Origin: Hymenobacter aerilatus
Lineage (GTDB): Bacteria > Bacteroidota > Bacteroidia > Cytophagales > Hymenobacteraceae
Reading direction: 5' to 3'
Assembly: GCF_022921095.1 (NCBI RefSeq)
Contig: NZ_CP095053.1
Span: 4,258,501-4,322,500 of the forward strand
DNA length: 64,000 nucleotides
Numbering within the stretch: the first letter of the stretch is position 1; each line of letters opens with the position of its first letter. The notes under the pieces were generated by a model. It was not told the DNA's origin. It saw nothing but the letters and a program-made list of their open reading frames with translations, and ran no database searches. Positions 33,307 through 42,643 of this stretch are shown here, one piece after another. Both the position numbers and the translations under genes were made by a program.

Positions 33307-33780
33307 TTACTCCCTTACTGTTGAGTCGCTACTTACTCGCACGCCTACTTCGTATGTTTCTATTTTCGTTACCCTACCCTGCGGATCAAGGTAGTGCCAC
33401 GGCCCAAACCAATAGAAATGCGGTCCATCGGGCTCGTTGACGTAGCGAGCCTGCCCATGGCGGTAAAGCTTGCCGGCTAGGTCGTAGTGACGGATGGAAA
33501 CCAGGCCCGCAGGAGTGCGGTGGTACCGCTCCCATTTCTCCCGCTGCCCATTGAAGGTATAATAGTGCCAGCGTCCCCGTGCGTAGTTGTGTCGAAAGCG
33601 TCCTTTAGCCGCCACGTGCCGCTCGGCATCGTCATAGTACATGCGCCAGGGCCCTTGCCGCTCCAGCTTCGCGTTGTAGCGGTTTCGCGACCAAAAACCA
33701 ACGGGTTTGTGTACGGCAGTGCAAGCTGCTGAGCTTAGACCCAACAGTAGAATTAATTCGAAAGAAGGAATATAACGCAT
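33307..33780 (-). CDS. MORN/YwqK-like putative lipoprotein
   Basis: The 157-residue product has a signal sequence ending LSSAAC, possibly a lipobox (Cys20). The rest consists of MORN-like strands: RQGPWRMYYDDAERHVAAKGRFRHNYARGRWHYYTFNGQREKWERYHRTPAG, with W-x-YY and G-x-W patterns. Proteins of this kind are often named YwqK-family antitoxin-like, but there is no toxin gene here and I do not support that role. Probably exported and envelope-bound. Confidence 0.75.
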   Translation of the reverse strand: MRYIPSFELILLLGLSSAACTAVHKPVGFWSRNRYNAKLERQGPWRMYYDDAERHVAAKGRFRHNYARGRWHYYTFNGQREKWERYHRTPAGLVSIRHYDLAGKLYRHGQARYVNEPDGPHFYWFGPWHYLDPQGRVTKIETYEVGVRVSSDSTVRE

Positions 33781-33840
33781 CGTATATAAGTGAACAGAGC
33801 TCTTGATAATGACTCCGTTAACTTACAACTAAATTTTTAG

Positions 33841-35373
33841 TTATACTAGTTCTTCTGGTAGCTGTCGTAGGACTTCTTCCAGCAGCTCGCGGGAGTTGCT
33901 GAGGCGCGGTACTTTGTGCTGCCCACCCAGCTTGCCTTTACCGGCTAGCCACTGCTCAAATGTGCCAGGCGGTGCTACTGTCAGCACGGGGCGTACCAGA
34001 GCAAGGTCGCGGTGGCGCTTGGCATCGTAGTCAGAGTTGAGTTGGCGCAGTGTGTCATCTAGCACAGCTATAAACCTATCTGTATCAACGGGCTGCACAT
34101 TGAACTCGACCAACCACTGATGACCACCCCGCGAAGCATCAGCAGCGTTGAAATAGATGGGCGCAGCTGTGAAATCGCGCACGGTGGCGCCAGTTGCCTG
34201 GCAGGCCGCGGCAATAGCAGCGTCGGCGTTTTCGATAACTACCTCTTCGCCAAAGGCATTGAGAAAATGCTTGGTACGGCCCGCAATGCGAATACGGTAG
34301 GGCGCCAAGCTGGTAAAACGTACTGTGTCGCCGATGTTGTAGCGCCACAGACCCGCATTGGTGCTCATGATGAGGGCGTAGCGCGGCCCGATTTCTACCT
34401 CTTCCAGCGTGCAGGCCCGCGGGTGCTCCTGCCCTAGCTGATCGAGGGGTAGAAACTCATAGTAAATACCATGGTTTAGTAGCAGCAGCAGGTCTTCTGA
34501 GTTAGGCTCATCCTGCAACGCCAGGTAGCCTTCAGAAGCGTTGTAAATTTCGAGGTAGTGCATCTGTTTCCGCGGAATTAGCTGCCGAAACAACTCGCGG
34601 TAGGGTCCAAAGGCTACTGCGCCGTGTAGAAACAAGCTCAGGTTGGGCCATACCTCTGTGATGTTGGCTGCGCCAGCCAGTTCTACTACCCGACGCAGCA
34701 GCACAATCATCCAGGTAGGCACACCGGCCAACACAGTCACGTCCTGCGTAAGCACGTGGCGGGCAATACGCTCTATTTTCTCCTCCCACTCATCCAATAG
34801 AGCTAGTTCTAACGGCGGCGTGCGGATGTACTCGGCCCAGGCCGGCAGGTTCTGCATAATCACCGCCGATACGTCGCCGACGCGGGAATCAGGATCAGCT
34901 GGGCGAAACGGATTAGGCGCGTGTGTGCCGCCCAACGACAGTGTTTTGCCACCCAACACTTTGCACTCGGGGTAGTGATAGGTAGCCAGCGCGGTCATGT
35001 CGCGGCCGGCCCGGTAATGCCCTTCCTGCAACGACTCCTGGGTAACAGGAATGTACTTGCTACGCGCATTGGTGGTGCCGCTGCTTTTGGCAAACCACTG
35101 CACTCGGCCGGGCCATAGCACATTGGCCTCGCCTTGCAGTACGCGCTCCAGCGCCGGGTAGAGCTCCTCGTAGGTGCTGATGGGAACCCGCTGCGCAAAT
35201 TCGGCAGCCTTTAGTCCGTCACCGAAACCGTATTTCCTACCCCATTCTGTATCCTGAGCTGTGCGCAAGAGCATGCGCAAGACCTGCGCCTGCGCCTCGT
35301 GCGGATAGTCCCGAAACTGCGCGATATCACTTAATCGCCGCTGTACTGCCCAAGAGAGAATGGAGTTTAACAC
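33841..35373 (-). CDS. GH3 family acyl-adenylate-forming protein
   Basis: Start taken as GTG 35373 (VLNSILSWAVQRR); an in-frame TTG lies 9 nt upstream. The product is about 510 residues. It contains the GH3 adenylation landmarks: WFAKSSGTTNARSKYIPVT (ATP loop), VLAGVPTWMIVLLRRV, EIYNASEGYLALQ, LIMSTNAGLWRYNIGDTVRF and GRTKHFLNAFGEEVVIENAD. Plant GH3 enzymes couple hormones to amino acids. Bacterial members are common in Bacteroidota and their substrates are unknown. It reads in the same direction as lptB, 53 bp after its stop codon. Confidence 0.93.
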   Translation of the reverse strand: MLNSILSWAVQRRLSDIAQFRDYPHEAQAQVLRMLLRTAQDTEWGRKYGFGDGLKAAEFAQRVPISTYEELYPALERVLQGEANVLWPGRVQWFAKSSGTTNARSKYIPVTQESLQEGHYRAGRDMTALATYHYPECKVLGGKTLSLGGTHAPNPFRPADPDSRVGDVSAVIMQNLPAWAEYIRTPPLELALLDEWEEKIERIARHVLTQDVTVLAGVPTWMIVLLRRVVELAGAANITEVWPNLSLFLHGAVAFGPYRELFRQLIPRKQMHYLEIYNASEGYLALQDEPNSEDLLLLLNHGIYYEFLPLDQLGQEHPRACTLEEVEIGPRYALIMSTNAGLWRYNIGDTVRFTSLAPYRIRIAGRTKHFLNAFGEEVVIENADAAIAAACQATGATVRDFTAAPIYFNAADASRGGHQWLVEFNVQPVDTDRFIAVLDDTLRQLNSDYDAKRHRDLALVRPVLTVAPPGTFEQWLAGKGKLGGQHKVPRLSNSRELLEEVLRQLPEELV

Positions 35374-35434
35374 GGCAAGCAAATTAATACACGTGCTTCA
35401 ATCTGGCACTGGCTTTCGCTACCACAATCGCCCG

Positions 35435-36166
35435 CTATATTTTACGCTTCAGCTCGAAATGCTTGCCTAGATACACGCGGCGCACCATTTCATCGGCGGC
35501 AAGCTCCTCGGCAGTACCGGCTTTCAGGAGCTTGCCTTCGAAGAGCAGGTAGGCACGGTCGACGATGCTGAGCGTCTCGTTCACGTTGTGGTCGGTGATA
35601 AGAATACCGATATTCTTGTGTTTGAGCTTGGCCACAATGCCCTGAATTTCCTCCACCGCAATGGGGTCGACGCCAGCGAAGGGCTCGTCTAGCAGCACAA
35701 ACTTAGGATCTACGGCCAGGGCGCGGGCAATTTCGGTGCGGCGCCGCTCGCCGCCGCTGAGCACACGGCCCAAGTTTTTGCGCACGTGCGTGAGGCTGAA
35801 CTCATTCAGCAGCTCTTCTACCTTATCGCGCTGGGCTTGCTTGGGCTGGCCGGTCATTTCCAGCACCGACAGGATGTTTTCCTCTACCGTCAAATCCCGA
35901 AATACGGAGGCCTCCTGCGCCAGGTAGCCAATGCCACGGCGTGCGCGCTGGTAGATGGGCAGTTTCGTGATTTCCTCATCGTCTAGAAATACCTTGCCGG
36001 CGTTAGGCTTCACCATGCCTACCGTCATGTAGAACGACGTGGTTTTGCCGGCACCGTTTGGTCCTAGCAATCCCACAATCTCGCCCTGCTCCACGTGCAG
36101 CGACATGTCGTTGACGACCGTGCGGGCTTTGTATTTCTTGAATAAGTGCTCAGCGCGAAGAATCAT
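35435..36166 (-). CDS. lptB: LPS export system ATP-binding protein
   Basis: The 243-residue ATPase has Walker A GPNGAGKT (35-42), the LptB-typical Q-loop region [21 protein letters not shown], signature LSGGERRR, Walker [14 protein letters not shown] and switch ITDHNV. It powers lipopolysaccharide transport with LptFG. lptC is 11 kb away in this window. It is 17 bp downstream of the M61 peptidase gene and probably co-transcribed with it. Confidence 0.96.
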   Translation of the reverse strand: MILRAEHLFKKYKARTVVNDMSLHVEQGEIVGLLGPNGAGKTTSFYMTVGMVKPNAGKVFLDDEEITKLPIYQRARRGIGYLAQEASVFRDLTVEENILSVLEMTGQPKQAQRDKVEELLNEFSLTHVRKNLGRVLSGGERRRTEIARALAVDPKFVLLDEPFAGVDPIAVEEIQGIVAKLKHKNIGILITDHNVNETLSIVDRAYLLFEGKLLKAGTAEELAADEMVRRVYLGKHFELKRKI

Positions 36167-36183
36167 ACGGCAAAAATGGTGAT

Positions 36184-38031
36184 TTACTGGCTCAATGGCT
36201 TCAGCACCTGCCCACGCAAGGCTACCTGGGCGGGCGTGGCGGCGGGGTCCACCCGCAGTACGTTGTGCAGCTTTACGTCGAAGGTGCGGGGCGCGGCCGT
36301 ACGTTCTTTGGGCTTGGCGGTAGCCGATGCCTGAAAACGCACCGTAACGGGCTCGGCAGAGGTAGGCTCTACCAGCGGCCGCAGTAGCTGCTCGGCATTG
36401 GCCATTGTCACGGGTTGGTCGTTCACTGCTACTATGATGCTGCCTTCTTCCAGGCCAAAAGCATTTTCGGCGGCTTTGGTTTGGGTGGCTTTGAACTGTT
36501 CCCGGGCGCTGTCGTAGCTGAAGCCGATATTACCGAAAGCCAGCGTTTTGCCTTCCTCGTTGGGCGCGTAGTGCCAGCCTATCTTCTGGAAATACTCGGC
36601 GTAGGGTAGCGGCTCGTTGCCAATAACGTAGCGGTCGAAGAAATCCTGCATTTGCGGATTGGTGAGGGCCACAAACTCCGGAATCAGGTCTTTATCCTCG
36701 AAGGAGCGGGTAGGGCCGTACTTCTGCCGCAGGGTCAGCAGCACGTCGCGCAAGCTCTGGCGGCCTTGGCTCAACTCCTGCAACCGGATGTCCAGCAAAA
36801 AGCCCATGAGCGCGCCCTTTTCGTACACGTTCTGGTACATATCCTTGTAGGGCGCGTCTAGAATCTGCCGGCTCATGGTGGTAAACGACACATTGGGGTA
36901 CTTCTCCGCGTTGTCGATTTTCTGCTTGATGTGCTGGCGGAACTCGTCGGGCGTGTTCAAGCCGCCGCGCACCTGCACCAGCTGGGCAATGTACTCCGTT
37001 ACGCCCTCGTAGAGCCACAAATGCTGCGACATCTGCGGGTCGCGGAAGTCGAACTCACCGATTTCGCGGCTGTGAATGTTCAGTGGCGCCAGCATGTGCA
37101 GAAACTCGTGCGAAGCTACTTCTTGCACCATGCTCTTCACGCGGTCCGGATCCGGTATTTCGGGTAGGAAGTAGACCGAGGAATACGAGTGCTCCATGGC
37201 CCCATACCCGCCGTTTTTGCTGTTCAGCGGCGAGTTCATCCCCGGAAAATACAGCAGAAACTCGTAGTGCTCTACCGGCATCTGACCGCCAAAGTACTGC
37301 GCCAGCGCCTCGGCCATGGGCCGCATGATCTCGCGTATCTGCGCGGCCTTCACTACTCCGCTTTCTGATACTACCGACACGCCAATGCGCGCCCCTCCCG
37401 CCGCGAAGCTCGCCGTATCGGGGTGGCTGTAGAGGATGGGGCCGTCTGAAAGCGTGACGTAGCTAGGAGCCGTGTATACGTCCTCGGTAGCCGAGGGGCT
37501 TTGTTTGGGTAGGGCGGTGGCACCGTAGAGGTCGGCAGGTTTGCGAACGGTGAGCTGGTAGGGCATCATCTTTTGCCCATCGAGGTAGCCGTAGAGGCCG
37601 TAGTGATTAAGCACGAAGCTGCTACCTGCTTCAAAGTTGGTGCCGCCGGGCTGGAAGATGAAGTTGTCGTCCTGCCGAGCATCCCAGGTGTCGTCTACGA
37701 AGTATTCGAGGCGAGCCAGCGTGCGGGCCTTGTCGATAACGAACAGGTTGGGCGAAGGGTGTTTCACCTTCAGCTTGCGTCCCTTGGCATCCAATGCCGT
37801 GAAACCAGACACAAAGCGGCCGTAGTCCTTGCGCGCGTACGAGCCGGGTATCACCGAAGGCATGATGTAGGTGGCCTGGTCCTGGGTAGGGGTAGGCGGC
37901 TGTACCACCACCTTCACGCGGTCGTTGGCAACCTGTTGCAGGTCAAGCGTAATCTGGTATCCAGCAGGTTGTTGGGCGAAGGCAACACCTGTGGTCAGCC
38001 CCATAGCAAGGGCCAGGAAAGCAAATTTCAT
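36184..38031 (-). CDS. M61 family metallopeptidase (glycyl aminopeptidase type) with PDZ domain
   Basis: Start at ATG 38031 ([20 protein letters not shown]), giving a signal peptide cleaved after AFAQ. The 615-residue product has the M61 zinc motif HEFLH in [25 protein letters not shown] and the downstream Glu helix [16 protein letters not shown]-terminal PDZ domain follows (GNIGFSYDS... [28 protein letters not shown]). Expected in the periplasm or outside. M61 enzymes remove N-terminal glycine or act as endopeptidases with PDZ targeting. First gene before lptB. Confidence 0.93.
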   Translation of the reverse strand: MKFAFLALAMGLTTGVAFAQQPAGYQITLDLQQVANDRVKVVVQPPTPTQDQATYIMPSVIPGSYARKDYGRFVSGFTALDAKGRKLKVKHPSPNLFVIDKARTLARLEYFVDDTWDARQDDNFIFQPGGTNFEAGSSFVLNHYGLYGYLDGQKMMPYQLTVRKPADLYGATALPKQSPSATEDVYTAPSYVTLSDGPILYSHPDTASFAAGGARIGVSVVSESGVVKAAQIREIMRPMAEALAQYFGGQMPVEHYEFLLYFPGMNSPLNSKNGGYGAMEHSYSSVYFLPEIPDPDRVKSMVQEVASHEFLHMLAPLNIHSREIGEFDFRDPQMSQHLWLYEGVTEYIAQLVQVRGGLNTPDEFRQHIKQKIDNAEKYPNVSFTTMSRQILDAPYKDMYQNVYEKGALMGFLLDIRLQELSQGRQSLRDVLLTLRQKYGPTRSFEDKDLIPEFVALTNPQMQDFFDRYVIGNEPLPYAEYFQKIGWHYAPNEEGKTLAFGNIGFSYDSAREQFKATQTKAAENAFGLEEGSIIVAVNDQPVTMANAEQLLRPLVEPTSAEPVTVRFQASATAKPKERTAAPRTFDVKLHNVLRVDPAATPAQVALRGQVLKPLSQ

Positions 38032-38150
38032 AAGAAAGGAGAAAGATAGAACACGCGCACAGGCAACGAATGAGCCAAGGTACACATTGCCCTACCCAAA
38101 ACCCGGTCGGGGTGCCCTCCGTTTCTACCCTACTCTCCTACCCTTGTTGC

Positions 38151-38540
38151 ATGTCGCGCCGTAGTCGTACCCTTAGCCTTTCTCTGATGGCCCTGCTTTA
38201 CGTGGGGGCCGGTGTGATGCACTTCGTAAAGCCGAAGGTCTACACGAAGATTGTTCCGCCTTACCTGCCCGCGCCCCTCACGCTGGTATACGTGAGCGGT
38301 GTGGCTGAGCTGGCGGGCGGCCTGGGCCTGCTACTGCCCGCTACGCGCCGGCCAGCCGCCTGGGGGCTCATTCTACTGCTGGTGGCTGTGTTCCCAGCCA
38401 ATGTATATATGGCCCGCCACAACGATGAGCTGTTTCGGCTGCCTACCTGGTTGGTATGGACCCGCCTCCCCCTGCAGCTAGTACTCATTGGCTGGGCATG
38501 GCAGTTTGCCCGGCCCCCTCAACGGCTTGCAACGTTGTAA
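38151..38540 (+). CDS. DoxX family membrane protein
   Basis: Start at ATG 38151 (MSRRSRTLSLSLMALLYVGAGVMHFVKPKVYTKIVPPYLP). The 129-residue protein has four membrane helices and the DoxX-like GVMHFVKP and ELAGGLGLLLP blocks. A second DoxX gene follows 42 bp downstream, but the two share only the fold, so they are not a recent tandem duplication. Members have been linked to thiosulfate metabolism or redox protection; the role here is open. Confidence 0.88.
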   Translation: MSRRSRTLSLSLMALLYVGAGVMHFVKPKVYTKIVPPYLPAPLTLVYVSGVAELAGGLGLLLPATRRPAAWGLILLLVAVFPANVYMARHNDELFRLPTWLVWTRLPLQLVLIGWAWQFARPPQRLATL

Positions 38541-38582
38541 GCCGAAGGCCGTTACAGACTCATCACTCATTTTTCTCGCAAT

Positions 38583-38999
38583 ATGGCAGCTACTACTTCT
38601 ACCCCTACCTATTCCGCTACCTGGATGCCCCGTTTGCTGAGCGTTTTGCGTATTGTGGCGGGCTTCATGTTTATGCTACACGGCACGCAGAAGCTGTTTA
38701 ATTTTCCGGCTGGGGAGCATGGCGCCGCCGAGCTTTTTTCGCTCATGGGCTTAGCTGGTGTGCTGGAGGCGCTGGGAGGCTTGCTGCTTATATTAGGTCT
38801 GTTCACGCGGCCCGTGGCATTCGTCATGTCGGGCCTCATGGCTGTGGCCTACTTTATGGCGCACGCACCGCAAGCGCCCCTACCCATCCAGAATCAGGGC
38901 GAGCTAGCGGTGTTGTACTGCTTTGTATTCCTGTTTCTGGCCGTTGCTGGCGCCGGCGAGTGGAGTTTAGATGCCTGGCGGCAGCGGGTAACCCGATAA
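38583..38999 (+). CDS. DoxX family membrane protein
   Basis: The 138-residue product has four membrane helices and the classic DoxX pattern LRIVAGFMFMLHGTQKLFNFP, LMGLAGVLEALGGLLLILGLFTRPVAF, MAVAYFMAHAPQ and NQGELAVLYCFVFLFLAVAGAGEWSLDAW. Probably in an operon with the DoxX gene before it and followed by a terminator. Confidence 0.92.
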   Translation: MAATTSTPTYSATWMPRLLSVLRIVAGFMFMLHGTQKLFNFPAGEHGAAELFSLMGLAGVLEALGGLLLILGLFTRPVAFVMSGLMAVAYFMAHAPQAPLPIQNQGELAVLYCFVFLFLAVAGAGEWSLDAWRQRVTR

Positions 39000-39025
39000 T
39001 CTGAATACAGAATATAGGATAACTG

Positions 39026-39055
39026 AAAAGGCGCTCTTACTTTCGAGCGCCTTTT
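39026..39055 (+). terminator. terminator after the DoxX pair
   Basis: AAAAGGCGCTC (39026-39036) pairs with 39045-39055, followed by T residues. It ends only 4 bp before the next start codon. Confidence 0.8.
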
Positions 39056-39058
39056 TAT

Positions 39059-39583
39059 ATGCTGTATTCTGTGCTTTCTACCCGTTATTACCTCAGTGCT
39101 GCGGTTGGTCTCTTCCTTTTTGCTGGTTCCGCTCAGGCACAGCTCATTACAGATTCGGTCCAAGCCACCGCAGCCCGCGATACACTGTTTCATCACGCTG
39201 ATATGCTGCGCGCAGTAGCACAGCAAAACACCCCTAAGTTCACCACCAATCGGAAAGGATTAGCTCAACGGCGGCATGTGGTGAAAGGTCGTTCGGCGGA
39301 ACTTACCAGTAATACGACGAATACGGTGCCGCTCTCAAACTCTGCAAAATCCAGTAAGTGGAGTCACAGAACTATCTATTGGTATAGCGGTAACACAGAG
39401 GAGCGCTTTAAGCTAAAGCAAGCAGGCCGCACCGTATTGCGTGAGCAGCGGATAAACGGCGTGGTTACGTGGCTTCAACTACAGCCATTGCTATATCGAA
39501 AGTCTCACGCAGGTTCTTATCTGAAAGAAGGCTACGTAGTGCTAGACGGCAAACCCTACCGTCTTGCAGAAGCTACGCAGTAG
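39059..39583 (+). CDS. putative secreted protein of unknown function
   Basis: The 174-residue product has a signal peptide ending GSAQAQ (about residue 28), then a polar, Thr/Ser/Arg-rich body with the phrase YWYSGNTEERFKLKQAGRTVLREQRINGVVTWLQLQPLLY. No family recognised. Its start directly follows a terminator, so its promoter must overlap that hairpin or lie within the DoxX gene; an alternative later start cannot be excluded. It converges with recJ, with only 4 bp between stops. Confidence 0.65.
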   Translation: MLYSVLSTRYYLSAAVGLFLFAGSAQAQLITDSVQATAARDTLFHHADMLRAVAQQNTPKFTTNRKGLAQRRHVVKGRSAELTSNTTNTVPLSNSAKSSKWSHRTIYWYSGNTEERFKLKQAGRTVLREQRINGVVTWLQLQPLLYRKSHAGSYLKEGYVVLDGKPYRLAEATQ

Positions 39584-39587
39584 GAGC

Positions 39588-41306
39588 TTATTCCCACCGA
39601 ATATCCTTTAAGCGCAGCTGAAGTGTGCGCACGCCGCGGTATTCATTCATCTCTACGTTGTAGCACACGCTGAATGGCTCGCCCTGCTGCATCCGGTCGT
39701 AGTACTCCCCTAGTCCGAAGCCGATGGCGTCTACCACATGGTAGCCGTCTTGAGTAAGGGCTACCTTCAAGTGCGAGTTGCCAACGATGCGGGCAGAGTC
39801 CGGGGCGGCATATACACCCCGCGACTCGAACACCGGGTTTGGGTTGCCCGGGCCAAACGGCTCCATCTGGCTCAGCAAGCGGTAGAAGCCATTGGTGATG
39901 TCGGTAAGTTGTAGCTCGCTGTCAATTTCGACGGGCGGAATCAGCTGCTCCGGCAGTATGCGGCTAGCAACGATCTGCTCAAACTTCTTCTGAAACGCGG
40001 GCACGTTTTCTACGGCCAGTGTGAGCCCAGCTGCGTACATGTGTCCGCCAAACTGCTCCAGCAAGTCGGCGCATTCTTCTATAGCCTGGTGCACATCGAA
40101 ACCCGCCACCGAACGCGCCGAGCCAGTAGCCTTGCCGTTACTCTGGGTGAGGATGATGGTAGGACGGTAGTATTTATCGAGGCAGCGTGAGGCCACAATA
40201 CCCACAACGCCCTTGTGCCAATCTTCCTTATAGAGCACCGTGGAGCGGGCATTTAACAGCCGGCTGTCATTCTCAATCATTTCCAGCGCCTCTTTGGTGA
40301 TACTGGTGTCGAAGCCGCGACGCTCTTGGTTGGTTTTATCAACCACACCAGCACGGGCAATGGCGTCTTCCTTGGTTTCGGCCAGCAGCATGGCTACTGA
40401 ACGCTTGGCATCGCCCATGCGCCCGGCTGCATTGATGCGAGGTGCAAAGCCAAATACCAAGCTACTGATATTCAACCCAAAGCGTAGCCCAGCTAACTCT
40501 CGCAGGGCGTCGAGGCCAGGGCGTTGCGGACGCTCGGGGTCATTGAGCAGGCGCAAACCGTGGTAAGCCAGAATCCGGTTTTCGCCGTAAATGGGTACAA
40601 TATCAGCCGCAATACTCACAGCTACTAAGTCCAGCAGCTCGTACAGTGGCGCTTCGCTCAGACCTTGTGCCTGCGTAAAAGCCTGCATTAGCTTGAATCC
40701 TACCCCACAGCCCGACAGTTCCTTGAAGGGGTAGGGACAATCGGCACGCTTAGGGTCCAATACGGCTACGGCCTGCGGGAGCGATTCGCCGGGCAGGTGA
40801 TGGTCGCAAATAATAAAATCGACCCCTTTGGCGGTGGCATCGCCTACCTTTTCCACAGCCTTCACCCCGCAGTCGAGAGCAATGATGAGCGCATAGCCGT
40901 GCTCGGCGGCATAGTCAATACCCGCATCGGACACGCCGTAGCCTTCCTTATAGCGGTCAGGGATGTAATAGTCGATGCGCTCGGGGCCGAAGAACTGCCG
41001 TAGGTAGGAATATACTACCGCCACAGAGGTAGTACCATCTACGTCGTAGTCGCCAAATACCAGCACCTTTTCCCCTGCGTGCAACGCGTGGGTCAGGCGT
41101 TGCACGGCCCGGTCCATATCGCGCATAAGCAGTGGATTAGGCAGGTCGGCCAATGAGGGACGGAAGTAGGCTTTTGCCTCCTCAAACGTGCACACGCCGC
41201 GCTGGCATAGCAGGCTGATAATGGCTTCGTTGACGCGCAAGGCATCTGCCAACTGCCGGACATTAGCGGGGTCCGGCGAAGACTTACGAATCCATCTTTT
41301 TTCCAT
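39588..41306 (-). CDS. recJ: single-stranded-DNA-specific exonuclease RecJ
   Basis: Start at ATG 41306 (MEKRWIRKSSPDPANVRQLADALRVN). The 572-residue product has the DHH phosphoesterase motifs VFGDYDVDGTTSVAV, IIALDCGVKA, FIICDHHLPGE, and the DHHA1 part GSARSVAGFDVHQAIEECADLLEQFGGHMYAAGL (GGH motif). A C-terminal OB domain follows. 5'-3' exonuclease for recombination and mismatch repair. The 268 bp upstream has no gene and is AT-rich. Confidence 0.96.
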   Translation of the reverse strand: MEKRWIRKSSPDPANVRQLADALRVNEAIISLLCQRGVCTFEEAKAYFRPSLADLPNPLLMRDMDRAVQRLTHALHAGEKVLVFGDYDVDGTTSVAVVYSYLRQFFGPERIDYYIPDRYKEGYGVSDAGIDYAAEHGYALIIALDCGVKAVEKVGDATAKGVDFIICDHHLPGESLPQAVAVLDPKRADCPYPFKELSGCGVGFKLMQAFTQAQGLSEAPLYELLDLVAVSIAADIVPIYGENRILAYHGLRLLNDPERPQRPGLDALRELAGLRFGLNISSLVFGFAPRINAAGRMGDAKRSVAMLLAETKEDAIARAGVVDKTNQERRGFDTSITKEALEMIENDSRLLNARSTVLYKEDWHKGVVGIVASRCLDKYYRPTIILTQSNGKATGSARSVAGFDVHQAIEECADLLEQFGGHMYAAGLTLAVENVPAFQKKFEQIVASRILPEQLIPPVEIDSELQLTDITNGFYRLLSQMEPFGPGNPNPVFESRGVYAAPDSARIVGNSHLKVALTQDGYHVVDAIGFGLGEYYDRMQQGEPFSVCYNVEMNEYRGVRTLQLRLKDIRWE

Positions 41307-41575
41307 ACTAGGCGGGGTTGACAGCAAAGGGCGCTATCTTCAAAAGTAAGAAGAAAACCGCTTCTATCCCGCTCTCGCTTCGCTATTGCAACTCATCCCC
41401 ATCATTTTTCTTTCAGGTCTTATGCAGTAGTTTACGTGGTAAGTGCCTGTCATACTTTTACCAAGCTCGTCCTTATTGCATAAGTTAGAATTAGAGGTTT
41501 AGTCTTATAGGTTTTAAGTTTCTCGGCAACGCAGCGCATAGATTTTAGTATACTCTCACTTATAGTAAAGCAACT

Positions 41576-42574
41576 TTATTTTGCTTCTGCAGCAATTTCA
41601 GCGTACAGATTATAATACATCTCACCAATTCTGGCTATATCATATCGCTTAATATTGTCAAACCCTTTTTTTATTAACTCATCTCTTAAACCGTCATCAT
41701 CAATTAGTTTTAAAATTCCGTCACGAATATCTGCTACTGAATACGGATCAACTAACAACGCCGCGTTGCCCGCTACTTCTGGCATAGAGGATGTATTGCT
41801 GGTAATAACCGCCCTACCCACCGCCTGCGCTTCTAAAATAGGCATACCAAATCCCTCAGCAGTAGATACAAAACACATTATATCACACTGCTGATATTGT
41901 TCCCGCACTTCTATATCCGTTAGATTTTGCTTCCATTCATAACTTATTTGTTTAGATAGCAATAGTTCTTCTATATTTTTATTGTATCTCCCGACAATCA
42001 CAAGCGTGCAGTTAATATCCTCGACGGCTTCAATCAGCCGCTCTAGATTTTTATTGGCGCTAGTACCTATCTGCAGTAAAACTGGTTTTTCTTTATTAAA
42101 TGGTTTTTCAAATATCTCGTAAGCAGGATCATAGAAATTAGGCACTACTCGTATTTTATTTTTAAAAAACGGCACATACTCAAGCACTTCCCTTTTAGTC
42201 TGTTCGGAAACGACTGTTACTATTTTGGCTTTCGCTATCGGAATTAAAAGAGAAAAAATATACGGTTCTACTAATTTTAAATAATTCCTCCTCTTCATAA
42301 AATTGACATCATGAATGGTTAGCACTGTGGAAGCACTAGCCAAGCCCAACGCCACGTAATGAATATCGCCCGTGATATGATTAATAGACCCGTTGTTTTT
42401 TCTTGACCACAGGACATTTTTATATTTATATTCTAATCTATCACAAAAAAAAGGCATTTCTTTTCTTTCTACCTCTACTTCCTTTTGCAAATAGCTGCTC
42501 ACTGCATCGAAAATTCTTTCGATGCTAAAATGAAAATGAGGTATCGGCTTGCGATAGAAATAAGAAACCTTCAT
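41576..42574 (-). CDS. glycosyltransferase family 4 (GT4) protein, AT-rich
   Basis: The 332-residue product has the GT4 C-terminal block VLLQIGTSANKNLERLIEAV, CDIMCFVSTAEGFGMPILEAQAVGRAVITSNTSSMPEVAGNAALLVDPYS with the E-x7-E motif, so it uses an activated nucleotide sugar. The N-terminal domain starts MKVSYFYRKPIPHFHFSIERIF. Base composition is clearly more AT-rich than all neighbours (many A/T third codon positions), a sign of recent transfer or of a fast-changing glycan gene. It stands alone with no sugar-biosynthesis neighbours. Acceptor unknown. Confidence 0.92.
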   Translation of the reverse strand: MKVSYFYRKPIPHFHFSIERIFDAVSSYLQKEVEVERKEMPFFCDRLEYKYKNVLWSRKNNGSINHITGDIHYVALGLASASTVLTIHDVNFMKRRNYLKLVEPYIFSLLIPIAKAKIVTVVSEQTKREVLEYVPFFKNKIRVVPNFYDPAYEIFEKPFNKEKPVLLQIGTSANKNLERLIEAVEDINCTLVIVGRYNKNIEELLLSKQISYEWKQNLTDIEVREQYQQCDIMCFVSTAEGFGMPILEAQAVGRAVITSNTSSMPEVAGNAALLVDPYSVADIRDGILKLIDDDGLRDELIKKGFDNIKRYDIARIGEMYYNLYAEIAAEAK

Positions 42575-42643
42575 GTCAGGAATTTATCGTTTTTTTTGTA
42601 AGCTACTGCTTTCTTTTGTCTTACACAGTAGAGCTCTTACACT

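Noticed and set aside
33307-33780. Antitoxin of a toxin-antitoxin pair (YwqK-like name)
   Set aside because: MORN-like repeats and a signal peptide only; neighbours are a GH3 protein and a small membrane protein, with no toxin gene.
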